Below, piece after piece: positions 38,578-47,543 of a stretch of 47,543 nt of DNA; the stretch's first letter is position 1; the number at the start of each line of letters is the position of its first letter. The translations under genes were made by a program, and so were the position numbers. Source of the DNA: Pseudomonas sp. KBW05 (GTDB lineage Bacteria; Pseudomonadota; Gammaproteobacteria; Pseudomonadales; Pseudomonadaceae); contig NZ_QAJM01000022.1 in NCBI RefSeq assembly GCF_003852405.1, positions 1 through 47,543 of the forward strand, read 5' to 3'. The notes beneath the pieces are model-generated. The model was not told the origin of the DNA, made no database searches, and was given only the letters and a program-made list of their open reading frames with translations.

Positions 38578-38617
38578 GCAACTTGCATGAAGGTCCTCGT
38601 GCCTGCATGCAAGTTGC
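38578..38617. promoter_or_regulatory. Inverted repeat upstream of the BON promoter, possible enhancer site
   Basis: GCAACTTGCATG (38578-38589) is the exact inverse of CATGCAAGTTGC (38606-38617), with 16 bases between. It lies about 70-110 bases before the -24 element, the usual place for a sigma-54 activator site. It does not resemble the CbrB site. The remaining bases to 38660 show nothing else. Confidence 0.5.
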
Positions 38618-38660
38618 GGCTTTTGCGTCGGTCTTGCCTCTACGCTTTTTCAACGCCCAT

Positions 38661-38690
38661 AAAAAAAGGACTCCGAAGAGTCCTTTTTTT
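38661..38690 (-). terminator. Intrinsic terminator after pnp
   Basis: A 13-bp perfect stem (38661-38673 with 38678-38690, loop CGAA) has seven A/T pairs at its base, giving a T run on both strands. It lies 22 bases past the pnp stop. Confidence 0.93.
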
Positions 38691-38711
38691 CAGCGTGAAG
38701 CCTGGGGGTGA

Positions 38712-40817
38712 TTAAACGCCCGAAGCCTTGGCTGCTGCTACGTCCTTGATGGACAGTTTGATGCGGCCGCGGTTGTCCACGTCCAGTACCAGCACTTCCA
38801 CTTCCTGGCCTTCTTTCAGGATGTCGGTCACTTTCTCAACACGAGCGTCGCTCAGCATGGAGATGTGCACCAGACCGTCTTTGCCCGGCAGGATGTTGAC
38901 GAATGCACCGAAGTCGACGATGCGCTCAACCTTACCGACGTAGATCTTGCCGATCTCGGCTTCAGCGGTGATGCCCAGGACGCGCTGGCGTGCTGCCTCA
39001 GCCGCTTCCTTGGTTTCGCCGAAGATCTTGATCGAGCCGTCGTCTTCGATATCGATCGAAGCCTTGGTCTCTTCACAGATCGCACGGATGGTCGCGCCGC
39101 CTTTACCGATAACATCACGGATTTTGTCGGTGTCGATTTTCATCGCGATCATGGTCGGAGCATTTTCCGACAGTTCGGTACGGGACTGACCAATGATCTG
39201 GTTCATCTGGCCGAGGATGTTCAGGCGCGCTTCCAGGGCTTGGCCCAGGGCGATCTCCATGATCTCTTCGGTGATGCCTTTGATCTTGATGTCCATCTGC
39301 AGCGCGGTAACACCTTTGGCGGTACCCGCTACTTTGAAGTCCATGTCGCCCAGGTGGTCTTCGTCACCCAGGATGTCGGTCAGGATGGCGAACTTCTCGC
39401 CTTCTTTAACCAGGCCCATGGCGATACCGGCAACCGGTGCCTTCATCGGCACACCGGCGTCCATCAGTGCCAGGGAAGCACCGCAAACGGAAGCCATGGA
39501 GCTGGAACCGTTGGACTCGGTGATTTCCGACACAACACGGATGGTGTACGGGAACACGTCGGCAGCCGGCAGCATGGCTGCGATCGAACGACGGGCCAGA
39601 CGGCCGTGACCGATTTCACGACGACCAGCGCCACCCATGCGACCACACTCGCCCACCGAGAACGGAGGGAAGTTGTAGTGCAGCATGAACGGGTCTTTTT
39701 TCTCGCCTTCCAGGGTGTCCAGCAGCTGTGCGTCACGGGCGGTGCCCAGAGTCGCGACTACCAGGGCCTGGGTTTCACCACGGGTGAACAGCGCCGAACC
39801 GTGAGTCTTCGGCAGAACGCCGACTTCGATGTTCAGCGGACGTACGGTCTTGGTATCGCGACCGTCGATACGTGGCTTGCCGTTAACGATGTTTTCGCGA
39901 ACGGTGCGGTATTCGATTTCGCCGAAAGCGGCTTTGACTTCGCTGGACGAAGGCTGGCCTTCTTCACCGGACAGCTTGGCCACAACCTGATCCTTCAACT
40001 CGCCCAGGCGAGCGTAGCGATCGGCCTTGACGGTGATGGTGTAGGCGTCGGAGATCGCAGTGCCGAACTCGGAGCGGATAGCGCCCAGCAGTTCGGTCGC
40101 TTCGGCCTGTGGAGCCCAGGTCCAGGTTGGCTTGGCAGCTTCGGCAGCCAGCTCGGTTACAGCCTTGATGACAGACTGGAACTCGTCGTGAGCGAACAGT
40201 ACGGCGCCCAGCATCTGGTCTTCGGTCAGCTCTTTGGCTTCCGATTCAACCATCAATACGGCTTCCGAGGTACCGGCAACGACCATGTCCAGGCTCGATG
40301 CTTTCTGTTGCTCGTAAGTCGGGTTCAGCAGGTAGCCGGTGCTTTCGTGGAAAGCAACACGGGCGGCGCCGATCGGGCCGTCGAACGGGATACCGGAGAT
40401 AGCCAGGGCAGCCGAGGTACCGATCATCGCAGCGATGTCCGGATCGGTCTTCTTGCTGGTGGAAACGACGGTGCAGACAACCTGCACTTCGTTCATGAAG
40501 CCTTCTGGGAACAGCGGACGGATCGGACGGTCGATCAGTCGGGAAGTCAGGGTTTCTTTCTCGGAAGGACGGCCTTCGCGCTTGAAGAAACCACCAGGGA
40601 TCTTACCGGCAGCGTAAGTCTTTTCCTGGTAGTGAACGGAAAGAGGGAAGAAGCCTTTGCTTGGGTCAGCGGTCTTGGCGCCAACAACGGTCACCAATAC
40701 GGTCACGTCGTCATCAACGGTAACCAGCACTGCGCCGGAGGCTTGACGGGCGATACGGCCTGTCTCGAGGGTAACGGTCGACTGACCGAACTGGAATTTT
40801 TTGATAACCGGGTTCAC
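38712..40817 (-). CDS. pnp: Polyribonucleotide nucleotidyltransferase (PNPase)
   Basis: This 701-residue 3'-5' phosphorolytic exoribonuclease is a core part of the RNA degradosome. It has two RNase PH domains (about 1-230 and 310-545) joined by a helical domain, a KH domain with GKGG near 565, and an S1 domain (about 622-690). It follows rpsO by 194 bases on the same strand. That gap contains a CTCGGG/CCCGAG hairpin near 40880, where an RNase III-processed leader stem is expected from E. coli pnp. Confidence 0.98.
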   Translation of the reverse strand: MNPVIKKFQFGQSTVTLETGRIARQASGAVLVTVDDDVTVLVTVVGAKTADPSKGFFPLSVHYQEKTYAAGKIPGGFFKREGRPSEKETLTSRLIDRPIRPLFPEGFMNEVQVVCTVVSTSKKTDPDIAAMIGTSAALAISGIPFDGPIGAARVAFHESTGYLLNPTYEQQKASSLDMVVAGTSEAVLMVESEAKELTEDQMLGAVLFAHDEFQSVIKAVTELAAEAAKPTWTWAPQAEATELLGAIRSEFGTAISDAYTITVKADRYARLGELKDQVVAKLSGEEGQPSSSEVKAAFGEIEYRTVRENIVNGKPRIDGRDTKTVRPLNIEVGVLPKTHGSALFTRGETQALVVATLGTARDAQLLDTLEGEKKDPFMLHYNFPPFSVGECGRMGGAGRREIGHGRLARRSIAAMLPAADVFPYTIRVVSEITESNGSSSMASVCGASLALMDAGVPMKAPVAGIAMGLVKEGEKFAILTDILGDEDHLGDMDFKVAGTAKGVTALQMDIKIKGITEEIMEIALGQALEARLNILGQMNQIIGQSRTELSENAPTMIAMKIDTDKIRDVIGKGGATIRAICEETKASIDIEDDGSIKIFGETKEAAEAARQRVLGITAEAEIGKIYVGKVERIVDFGAFVNILPGKDGLVHISMLSDARVEKVTDILKEGQEVEVLVLDVDNRGRIKLSIKDVAAAKASGV

Positions 40818-41011
40818 GGTGTCCTACCTTCTTTGTGGCTCTTGGGGAACTTGTCTTCTTGCGAAATTCTTGGGCAATCTCGGGAATCGGCCCGAGCCTC
40901 GTCCAGGGTAAAACGTGTATCCAGATAAAACTTGAGGCTGGGAGCCTGCCATGGGCCAGCGGGAATCCCACTGACACACGGCAGACAACCAACCTCTAGC
41001 GCAATCGCTTA

Positions 41012-41281
41012 TTAGCGACGCAGACCCAGGCGACCGATCAGAGTCTGATAACGACCCAGATCCTTGCCTTTCAGGTAGTCCAGCAGCTTACGACGCTGGT
41101 TTACCATGCGGATCAGACCACGACGGGAGTGGTGATCTTTACCGTTGGCCTTGAAGTGACCTTGCAGCTTGTTGATGTTGTGGGTCAGCAGTGCAACTTG
41201 CACTTCTGGCGAACCAGTGTCACCAACAGCTTGCTGATAGTCAGCAACGATTTGTGCTTTTTCTTGAACGTCGAGAGCCAT
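41012..41281 (-). CDS. rpsO: 30S ribosomal protein S15
   Basis: This 89-residue protein is the primary rRNA-binding protein S15, which binds the 16S rRNA three-way junction. The sequence [16 protein letters not shown] and the GSPEVQ segment are typical. An AAGGA ribosome-binding site precedes the ATG. It sits between truB and pnp, the classic gammaproteobacterial order. Two hairpins precede it and may take part in S15 self-control. Confidence 0.98.
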   Translation of the reverse strand: MALDVQEKAQIVADYQQAVGDTGSPEVQVALLTHNINKLQGHFKANGKDHHSRRGLIRMVNQRRKLLDYLKGKDLGRYQTLIGRLGLRR

Positions 41282-41304
41282 GAGGCAATCCTTTTATCAG
41301 GAAA

Positions 41305-41348
41305 CTGTTTCAAAGAAACAGCTTCAACAGGCCAGGGACAAATCCCTG
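41305..41348 (-). promoter_or_regulatory. Two-hairpin leader of rpsO, possible S15 autoregulatory element
   Basis: On the minus strand CAGGGA/TCCCTG (41348-41333, four-base loop) and CTGTTTC/GAAACAG (41321-41305, three-base loop) lie one after the other just before the ribosome-binding site. S15 represses its own translation by binding leader structures in several bacteria. The match here is positional, and I have not shown pseudoknot pairing. Confidence 0.45.
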
Positions 41349-41399
41349 TATCTAAAAATGAGGAAGTGACCGTGCCTGTTAACAGCCACCCTCGTTCGG

Positions 41400-42317
41400 T
41401 CATTCTGACCGAATCAGTCGACGCGGCGCGATGCGCCCGTCTTCGCTCACTTCACCGATACCGATAAAGCGACCGTTATGATCTTGTACCCGCACCATGC
41501 CGAACTTCGGAGCGTCCGGGGCACGTACCGGCTGGCCGTTAAGCCAGTAGAACGCGCTGTGCTCCGAGAAGTGCAGCAATGGCCAATCCAGCAAACCGCT
41601 GTCCGATGGCATCAGGAAGCGATCAACTGCTTCATTGCCGCCTTCGGCGTGCACGGCTTCCAACTCTTCCAGCGTGACCGTCTGGGCCAGGGTGAAAGGG
41701 CCGGCCTGGGTGCGTCGCAGTTCTGCAACGTACGCGCCGCAACCGAGCTTTTCACCAATATCTTCCACCAGGGTACGGATATAGGTGCCTTTGCTGCAGT
41801 CCACGGCCAGGCGCGCAGTGTCACCTTCACAGGCGAGCAATTCCAAGCGCGCAATAGTAACAGAACGCGGTTCGCGCTCCACTACTTCGCCCGCACGTGC
41901 CAGCTTGTAAAGAGGCTGCCCATCACGCTTGAGCGCCGAGTACATGGGCGGTATCTGACTGATTTGCCCACGAAAACCGGGTAAAGCGGCTTCAATATCT
42001 GCACGACCAACGGTCACGTCGCGAACCTGCAAAACATCACCTTCGGCATCCGCCGTGGTGGTGGTCTTGCCCAGTTGCATCAGGGTTTCGTAACCCTTGT
42101 CGGAATCGAGCAGGTATTGCGAGAACTTGGTGGCCTCGCCAAAGCACAACGGCAACACCCCGGTGGCCAAGGGATCGAGACTGCCGGTGTGCCCGGCCTT
42201 CTCGGCATTGAGCAGCCAGCGGACCTTCTGCAAGGCAGCATTGGAGGTAAAGCCAATGGGTTTGTCGAGCAGAATGATGCCACTGACGTTGCGACGGATA
42301 CGTTTGACCTGAGCCAC
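41400..42317 (-). CDS. truB: tRNA pseudouridine(55) synthase
   Basis: This 305-residue enzyme makes pseudouridine 55 in the T loop of all elongator tRNAs. The catalytic aspartate lies in the [14 protein letters not shown] motif, and a C-terminal PUA-like domain is present. Two GTG codons lie in tandem at 42320 and 42317. I choose the second because AAGGAG then stands six bases away, whereas the first leaves only three. The gene begins three bases after the rbfA stop codon. Confidence 0.95.
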   Translation of the reverse strand: MAQVKRIRRNVSGIILLDKPIGFTSNAALQKVRWLLNAEKAGHTGSLDPLATGVLPLCFGEATKFSQYLLDSDKGYETLMQLGKTTTTADAEGDVLQVRDVTVGRADIEAALPGFRGQISQIPPMYSALKRDGQPLYKLARAGEVVEREPRSVTIARLELLACEGDTARLAVDCSKGTYIRTLVEDIGEKLGCGAYVAELRRTQAGPFTLAQTVTLEELEAVHAEGGNEAVDRFLMPSDSGLLDWPLLHFSEHSAFYWLNGQPVRAPDAPKFGMVRVQDHNGRFIGIGEVSEDGRIAPRRLIRSE

Positions 42318-42320
42318 CAC

Positions 42321-42716
42321 TTACTCCTTGGCGTCTTCAGGTGTGGACGGGTGCTGGCTGTCTTCAGCCACGGCGCGCTCGATCAGTGCCGACAGGTGCG
42401 CACCACGCACGACGCTCTCGTCGTAGTGGAAGTGCAGCTGGGGAACACTGCGCAGCTTCATTTCACGGGCCAACTGCATGCGCAGGAAGCCTGCAGCCGA
42501 GTTGAGCACCTTGATACTTTGCGCGATTTCTTCGCTGTTGTCCTGCCCCATCACGGTGATGAAGATCTTGGCGTGACCAACGTCACGGCTCACTTCAACG
42601 GCGGTGATGGTCACCAGGCCAACGCGTGGGTCTTTGACTTCACGACGGATCAGTTGGGCCAGCTCACGCTGCATCTGATCGCCGATACGCTGGGTACGGC
42701 TGTATTCTTTTGCCAT
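42321..42716 (-). CDS. rbfA: 30S ribosome-binding factor A
   Basis: This 131-residue KH-fold protein assists late maturation of the 16S rRNA 5' end and cold adaptation. The N-terminus [33 protein letters not shown] is characteristic. The usual Pseudomonas C-terminal acidic tail is present. It lies between infB and truB. A hairpin in the 159-base gap before it could modulate expression relative to infB. Confidence 0.96.
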   Translation of the reverse strand: MAKEYSRTQRIGDQMQRELAQLIRREVKDPRVGLVTITAVEVSRDVGHAKIFITVMGQDNSEEIAQSIKVLNSAAGFLRMQLAREMKLRSVPQLHFHYDESVVRGAHLSALIERAVAEDSQHPSTPEDAKE

Positions 42717-42770
42717 GTCTTGTTACCTGTTACTGCCACACGGTGAAACCCGTGGGGTCTGAAAGCGGCA

Positions 42771-42804
42771 AACGCCCGGCCTGACAAAAGCCAGACCGGG
42801 CGTT
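42771..42804 (-). repeat. Stem-loop between infB and rbfA
   Basis: AACGCCCGG (42771-42779) pairs with CCGGGCGTT (42796-42804). It may be an attenuating terminator or processing stem, but no proper T run follows on the minus strand. The rest of the 159-base gap is featureless. Confidence 0.5.
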
Positions 42805-42875
42805 GCGTTTAGAGTCCGTACGCTGCACGGGGCATTTGCATGCCCACACGCTGCGTGGCTCCGGAAGTGCGCGAG

Positions 42876-45392
42876 TTAGAGGCTGCGAGCAACCTGAACC
42901 TTCTCGAAGACTTCGATCTTGTCGCCAACCTTGACGTCGTTGTAGCTCTTGACGCCGATACCGCATTCCATGCCGGCACGTACTTCGGAAGCGTCATCCT
43001 TGAAGCGGCGAAGGGATTCCAGCTCGCCTTCGAAGATAACGATGTCTTCACGCAGTACACGGATTGGACGGTTACGGTACACGGTGCCTTCGACAACCAT
43101 GCAACCGGCGATCGCGCCGAATTTCGGCGAGCGGAACACGTCACGTACTTCGGCGATACCCAGGATGTTCTCCCGGACGTCGCTGCCAAGCATGCCGGTA
43201 AGGGCTTTCTTGACGTCTTCGATGATGTCGTAGATGACGTTGTAGTAACGCATGTCCAGGCCTTCCTGCTCGACGATCTTGCGAGCGCCAGCATCGGCAC
43301 GCACGTTGAAACCGAACAGTACAGCGTTGGAAGCCAGTGCCAGGTTGGCGTCGGACTCGGTGATACCACCGACACCGCCACCGACAACGCGCACTTGCAC
43401 TTCGTCGTTACCCAGGCCGTTCAAGGCGCCGTTCAACGCTTCGAGGGAACCACGTACGTCAGATTTGAGGACGATGTTAAGCGTCTTCTTCTCTTCCTGG
43501 CCCATGTTCTCGAAGATGTTTTCCAGCTTGCCGGCGTGAGCACGGGCCAGCTTGACTTCGCGGAACTTGCCTTGACGGAACAGAGCCACTTCACGGGCTT
43601 TCTTCTCGTCGGCCACTACGCTCATCTCGTCGCCAGCGTCCGGGGTACCGTCCAGGCCAAGGATCTCGACCGGGATAGCAGGACCTGCTTCCTTGATTGG
43701 CTTGCCGTTCTCGTCGAGCATGGCACGTACACGGCCGTAGTTCGAACCGACCAGGACCATGTCGCCTTGGCGCAGGGTACCGTCTTGAACCAGGACGGTC
43801 GCAACCGGGCCACGGCCCTTGTCGAGACGGGACTCAACCACAACGCCACGGCCAGGGGCCGATGGGGTAGCGGTCAGTTCCAGAACTTCGGCTTGCAGCA
43901 GAACGGCTTCGAGCAGTTCGTCAACGCCGGTACCCATCTTCGCGGAAACCGATACGAATGGCGTCTCGCCGCCCCACTCTTCAGACGTCACGCCGTGAAC
44001 CGACAGTTCGCTACGGATGCGATCGAGATCAGCGCCCGGCTTGTCGATTTTGTTCACGGCAACGACCAGAGGAACACCGGCAGCCTTGGCGTGCTGGACA
44101 GCTTCAATGGTCTGCGGCATTACGCCGTCGTCCGCTGCAACGACCAGGATCACGATGTCGGTCGCCTTGGCACCACGGGCACGCATTGCGGTAAACGCAG
44201 CGTGACCAGGGGTGTCGAGGAAGGTGACCATGCCGCGCTCGGTTTCAACGTGGTACGCACCGATGTGCTGGGTAATACCACCGGCTTCGCCAGCAGCAAC
44301 CTTGGCACGACGGATGTAGTCGAGCAGGGAAGTTTTACCGTGGTCAACGTGGCCCATTACGGTCACAACCGGTGCACGGGAAACGGCCTCACCTTCAAAC
44401 TTCAGGGACTCGGCCAGGGAATCTTCCAGGGCGGTGTCGCTGACCAGGGTCACTTTGTGGCCCAGCTCTTCAGCAACCAGTTGAGCAGTTTCCTGATCCA
44501 GTACCTGGTTGATGGTGGCCGGAGTACCCAGCTTGAACATGAACTTGATGATTTCAGCTGCCTTGACCGACATCTGCTGGGCGAGATCGCCAACAGTGAT
44601 GGTCTCGCCGATCTTCACTTCACGCACGACAGGGCCGGTTGGGCTCTGGAAACCGTGGGCGTTGCGTTTTTTCAGCTTGGCCTTGCCGCGACCACCACGA
44701 CGGAAGCCATCGCTTTCTTCGTCGGTAGTACGTGGGGCAACACGTGGAGCAGGCGCTTTCTCTTTGACCGAAGCACGATGCGGAGCGTTTTTGCGCTCGC
44801 CATCGCCACCGCCGCTGCGACGATTGTTATCGTCGGCACGTGGTTTGTCCGGGCGACGAGGTTCGTCACGCTTGCGAGCGTCTGCTGCAGGAGCAGGTGC
44901 AGCGGCAACCGGAGCGGCCTCACGCACAGCTTCAACAGGCGCAGCGACCGCTTCAGTGGCAGCAGGTTGCGCAGCAGCAGGCTGGCGACGCGCTTCTTCT
45001 TCGGCGCGACGCTTGGACTCTTCTTCAGCCTTCTGACGAGCAGCATTTTCTACTGCGCGACGTTCTTCCAGTTCGCGTTTGCGCTCGGCTTCGATTTCTT
45101 CCGGGCTGCGTTGTACGAAGACTTTCTTCTTGCGTACTTCAACGCTGATGCTCTTGCTACCAGCAACACGCAGGGTGCTGGTGGTTTTGCGCTGCAATGT
45201 AATCTTGCGCGGTTCTTCCACTTTCGCCTTGTGGCTGCTCTTCAAGTGAGTCAGCAAAGACTGCTTCTCACTATCGCTCACACCTTCATCGGCGGCGGTG
45301 TGCGGCAGACCTGCCTCACGCATCTGCTGCAACAGGCGCTCTACCGGTGTTTTGACCTCATCGGCCAGTTGTTTCACCGTGACTTGCGTCAT
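42876..45392 (-). CDS. infB: Translation initiation factor IF-2
   Basis: This 838-residue GTPase brings initiator fMet-tRNA to the 30S subunit. It has an N-terminal IF2-N domain, a long Lys/Glu/Arg/Ala-rich charged linker (about 90-270) typical of proteobacterial IF-2, a second IF2-N domain, then the G domain with G1 GHVDHGKT near residue 348 and NKID later, and the C-terminal fMet-tRNA-binding domains. It follows nusA by 27 bases. A shorter isoform from an internal start is known for E. coli but is not evident here. Confidence 0.98.
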   Translation of the reverse strand: MTQVTVKQLADEVKTPVERLLQQMREAGLPHTAADEGVSDSEKQSLLTHLKSSHKAKVEEPRKITLQRKTTSTLRVAGSKSISVEVRKKKVFVQRSPEEIEAERKRELEERRAVENAARQKAEEESKRRAEEEARRQPAAAQPAATEAVAAPVEAVREAAPVAAAPAPAADARKRDEPRRPDKPRADDNNRRSGGGDGERKNAPHRASVKEKAPAPRVAPRTTDEESDGFRRGGRGKAKLKKRNAHGFQSPTGPVVREVKIGETITVGDLAQQMSVKAAEIIKFMFKLGTPATINQVLDQETAQLVAEELGHKVTLVSDTALEDSLAESLKFEGEAVSRAPVVTVMGHVDHGKTSLLDYIRRAKVAAGEAGGITQHIGAYHVETERGMVTFLDTPGHAAFTAMRARGAKATDIVILVVAADDGVMPQTIEAVQHAKAAGVPLVVAVNKIDKPGADLDRIRSELSVHGVTSEEWGGETPFVSVSAKMGTGVDELLEAVLLQAEVLELTATPSAPGRGVVVESRLDKGRGPVATVLVQDGTLRQGDMVLVGSNYGRVRAMLDENGKPIKEAGPAIPVEILGLDGTPDAGDEMSVVADEKKAREVALFRQGKFREVKLARAHAGKLENIFENMGQEEKKTLNIVLKSDVRGSLEALNGALNGLGNDEVQVRVVGGGVGGITESDANLALASNAVLFGFNVRADAGARKIVEQEGLDMRYYNVIYDIIEDVKKALTGMLGSDVRENILGIAEVRDVFRSPKFGAIAGCMVVEGTVYRNRPIRVLREDIVIFEGELESLRRFKDDASEVRAGMECGIGVKSYNDVKVGDKIEVFEKVQVARSL

Positions 45393-45419
45393 GCACTTCT
45401 CTCCTCAGGCCGCGCCTAG

Positions 45420-46901
45420 TTACTCGAACCAATGGGCTCGGGCGGCCATGATCAACTTGCCGGCACGATCATCGTCAATGCCGTCGATGTCGAGCAGATC
45501 GTCAATAGACTGCTCGGCCAGGTCTTCGCGGGTAATTACGCCGCGCACCGCCAGTTCCATCGCCAAATCCTTGTCCATACCCTCAAGCGAGAGCAGGTCT
45601 TCGGCCGGATGGGCGTCTGCCAGCTTTTCCTCAGTAGCGATGGCTTTAGTCAACAAACGATCCTTGGCCCGAGCGCGAAGCTCGTTGACGGTGTCTTCGT
45701 CAAAGCCGTCGATGTTGAGCATTTCTTCCAACGGTACGTAGGCAATCTCTTCCAGACTGGTGAAGCCTTCATCTACCAGCACCTGTGCCAAATCTTCGTC
45801 GACTTCCAGCTCGTCGATGAAGTTGCGCAGGATGTCACCGGTTTCAGCTTGCTGCTTAGCCTGGATGTCCGATTCGGTCATCACGTTCAGGGTCCAACCG
45901 GTCAGTTGGCTGGCCAGACGCACGTTCTGACCACCACGACCAATGGCCTGAGCCAGATTGTCTGCGCCAACGGCGATGTCCATTGCATGGGCATCTTCGT
46001 CAACGATAATTGCCGCCACTTCAGCCGGCGACATGGCGTTGATCACGAACTGCGCCGGGTTGTCGTCCCACAGGACGATATCCACACGCTCACCGCCCAA
46101 TTCGCCCGACACTGCCTGGACGCGCGAACCGCGCATACCAATGCAAGCGCCCTGCGGGTCGATGCGTTTGTCCTTGGAACGGACCGCGATCTTGGCGCGC
46201 GAACCCGGGTCGCGGGACGCAGCCATGACTTCGATCAGGCCTTCGGCGATTTCCGGCACTTCGATGCGGAACAGCTCGATCAGCATTTCCGGCGCGGTGC
46301 GCGACAGGATCAGCTGAGGGCCACGGTTCTCGGTGCGGATTTCCTTGAGCAGCGCACGCAGACGCACGCCAACACGGAAGGTTTCGCGAGAGATGATGTC
46401 TTCGCGAGCCAGCAACGCTTCGGCGTTGTTGCCCAGGTCGACGATCACGTTGTCGCGGGTCACTTTTTTCACGGTGCCGGAGATGATTTCACCCAGGCGC
46501 TCGCGATAAGCGTCAACGACTTGCGCGCGCTCGGCTTCGCGGACTTTCTGCACGATGACTTGCTTGGCAGTCTGTGCAGCAATGCGGCCGAACTCGATGG
46601 ACTCGATCTTTTCTTCGACGACATCACCGACCTTGGCGCCAGGATGCGTTTGCGCAACCTTGCTCGGCCAGGTTTCGATGGCCGGATCATCAAGATCGTC
46701 CTCTTCGACGACCGTCCAGCGACGGAAAGTCTCGTAGGCACCGGTGTGGCGGTTGATTTCCACACGCAGATCAACTTCGTCTTCAAAACGCTTTTTGGTA
46801 GCAGTGGCCAGGGCCAGCTCCAACGCTTCAAAAATCACGCTTGCCGGTACACCCTTTTCGTTGGATACCGACTCAACAACCAGCAGTACTTCTTTGCTCA
46901 T
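45420..46901 (-). CDS. nusA: Transcription termination/antitermination protein NusA
   Basis: This 493-residue factor binds RNA polymerase and modulates pausing, termination and antitermination. Domains in order are the NusA N-terminal domain (about 1-130), S1 (about 135-200), two KH domains (about 230-345, with [10 protein letters not shown] and [10 protein letters not shown]), and two C-terminal acidic repeats typical of gammaproteobacteria. The start at 46901 (MSKEVLLVV) gives the usual length, and the frame stays open seven codons upstream. It is the second gene of rimP-nusA-infB. Confidence 0.98.
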   Translation of the reverse strand: MSKEVLLVVESVSNEKGVPASVIFEALELALATATKKRFEDEVDLRVEINRHTGAYETFRRWTVVEEDDLDDPAIETWPSKVAQTHPGAKVGDVVEEKIESIEFGRIAAQTAKQVIVQKVREAERAQVVDAYRERLGEIISGTVKKVTRDNVIVDLGNNAEALLAREDIISRETFRVGVRLRALLKEIRTENRGPQLILSRTAPEMLIELFRIEVPEIAEGLIEVMAASRDPGSRAKIAVRSKDKRIDPQGACIGMRGSRVQAVSGELGGERVDIVLWDDNPAQFVINAMSPAEVAAIIVDEDAHAMDIAVGADNLAQAIGRGGQNVRLASQLTGWTLNVMTESDIQAKQQAETGDILRNFIDELEVDEDLAQVLVDEGFTSLEEIAYVPLEEMLNIDGFDEDTVNELRARAKDRLLTKAIATEEKLADAHPAEDLLSLEGMDKDLAMELAVRGVITREDLAEQSIDDLLDIDGIDDDRAGKLIMAARAHWFE

Positions 46902-46948
46902 CGTACGCCTCGCCTTTCGCAAGCCATTGGATCCGCGGGATCCGCGTC

Positions 46949-47407
46949 TCAGTCAAAACTGGGAATAATGTTGGCCTTGTCGATCATATCGATCGGCAAC
47001 AGGAACTCATGGTCATCTACCTGCACCACGACATCCTGCTCTTCTACACCGCGCAGAAGGCCCTGAAAATTGCGTCGCCCTTCAAAAGGGGAGCGCAGCT
47101 TGATCTTCACTTGGTCACCGGCATATTTAGCAAACTGCTCGATAGTGAACAGTGGGCGTTCCATGCCTGGCGAGGAAACTTCGAGGGTGTATTCAACGGA
47201 GATTGGATCTTCAACATCCAGGACACCGCTGATCTGACGGCTGACAATGGCGCAATCGTCCACCAGCACACCGCCCTCTTTATCGATATAAACGCGCAAC
47301 ATTGAGTGGCGACCTTGAGCCGAAAACTCAATACCCCAGCATTCATAGCCTAGGGCCACGACCACCGGGGCCAGCAAGGCCTGCAACTCTTCTAGCTTGC
47401 TCGACAC
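46949..47407 (-). CDS. rimP: Ribosome maturation factor RimP
   Basis: This 152-residue protein assists maturation of the 30S subunit and is the first gene of the rimP-nusA-infB operon. The sequence [27 protein letters not shown] at the start and the [13 protein letters not shown] segment are typical. I place the start at the GTG at 47407, behind GAGGGGG at normal spacing. An ATG six codons upstream (47425) lacks a ribosome-binding site and would give an unusual N-terminus. Hairpins upstream could attenuate the operon. Confidence 0.95.
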   Translation of the reverse strand: MSSKLEELQALLAPVVVALGYECWGIEFSAQGRHSMLRVYIDKEGGVLVDDCAIVSRQISGVLDVEDPISVEYTLEVSSPGMERPLFTIEQFAKYAGDQVKIKLRSPFEGRRNFQGLLRGVEEQDVVVQVDDHEFLLPIDMIDKANIIPSFD

Positions 47408-47446
47408 CTGAACCCCCTCGTGCATGTATGTGCATGCTGTGCAAAA

Positions 47447-47470
47447 TAAAAAAATGGGCGAAACGCCCAT
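47447..47470 (-). terminator. Intrinsic terminator in the rimP leader
   Basis: On the minus strand ATGGGCG/CGCCCAT (47470-47464 with 47460-47454, three-base loop) is followed by seven T. It ends 40 bases before the rimP start, so it either ends an upstream transcript or acts as an attenuator. Confidence 0.85.
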
Positions 47471-47515
47471 CCTTGAAACGCCGTCGAACAGCGGCGTTGA
47501 AAGTGTCCAGCTAAC

Positions 47516-47537
47516 AAAAAGCCCCTTAAAAGGGGCT
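47516..47537 (-). terminator. Intrinsic terminator at the window edge
   Basis: On the minus strand AGCCCCTT/AAGGGGCT (47537-47530 with 47527-47520) is followed by TTTTTG. It probably ends the gene upstream of rimP, which lies outside the window. In related genomes a tRNA gene is expected there. A third stem without a T run lies at 47477-47498. Confidence 0.8.
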
Positions 47538-47543
47538 CCGCTA

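Noticed and set aside
42840-45419. Antisense frame of 859 codons opposite infB
   Set aside because: Shadow of infB. The sense frame carries every IF-2 motif.
47471-47543. Possible tRNA gene upstream of rimP
   Set aside because: A tRNA is expected near here in related genomes, but the bases present form only terminator-type hairpins. Any tRNA lies outside the window.

Overview
The window is a stretch of core chromosome from a fluorescent Pseudomonas (P. fluorescens group), inferred from gene content, gene order and small RNAs. Diagnostic markers are cbrX-cbrA-cbrB followed by the CrcZ RNA, a PrrF RNA beside haem-uptake genes, an ilvIHC-pssA-msrPQ cluster, a mrcB-lpoP pair, REP palindromes of the GTGGGAGC type, and high-GC codon use throughout. 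I see no mobile element, prophage, CRISPR array, rRNA or tRNA gene.

Layout. Positions 1-6.4 kb (minus strand) carry ilvI-ilvH-ilvC (branched-chain amino acids), a terminator, pssA (phosphatidylserine) and msrP-msrQ (periplasmic methionine sulfoxide repair). A 430-bp leader region precedes ilvI. Positions 6.4-9.8 kb (minus) hold mrcB (PBP1b), its probable lipoprotein activator lpoP and a yqcC-like gene. Positions 9.96-12.4 kb (plus) hold a fused kinase-like/P-loop protein, a pentapeptide-repeat protein and a TfoX C-terminal-domain protein. Positions 12.5-15.5 kb are the iron/haem section: a Fur-box-controlled PrrF RNA converges on the hemin ABC transporter genes phuT-phuU-phuV, which have a probable Fur-type promoter of their own. 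Next come a small Rieske protein, sfsA, an aminotransferase, dksA and gluQ.

Positions 19.5-24.6 kb are a global carbon-control module. CbrX and CbrA (transporter-like sensor kinase) are encoded by overlapping genes, CbrB is the sigma-54 activator, and CrcZ is the Hfq/Crc-sequestering RNA with a CbrB palindrome, a sigma-54 promoter and several A-rich motifs. Positions 24.7-32.5 kb hold pcnB-folK, panB-panC, pgi and acs. A candidate Crc/Hfq A-rich motif lies at the acs ribosome-binding site, possibly linking it to CrcZ. Positions 32.5-37.5 kb hold a DUF2236 protein, an rRNA-methyltransferase-like protein and a large AsmA-like DUF748 protein.

Positions 37.8-47.5 kb (minus) hold a secreted double-BON protein, then the transcription/translation/RNA-decay cluster rimP-nusA-infB-rbfA-truB-rpsO-pnp, with terminator-like hairpins in the rimP leader.

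Most genes are ordinary core genes. The least explained signals are regulatory: a near-consensus sigma-54 promoter with a perfect 12-bp inverted repeat upstream of the BON gene; four GTAACA direct repeats upstream of panB; and the structured ilvI leader.
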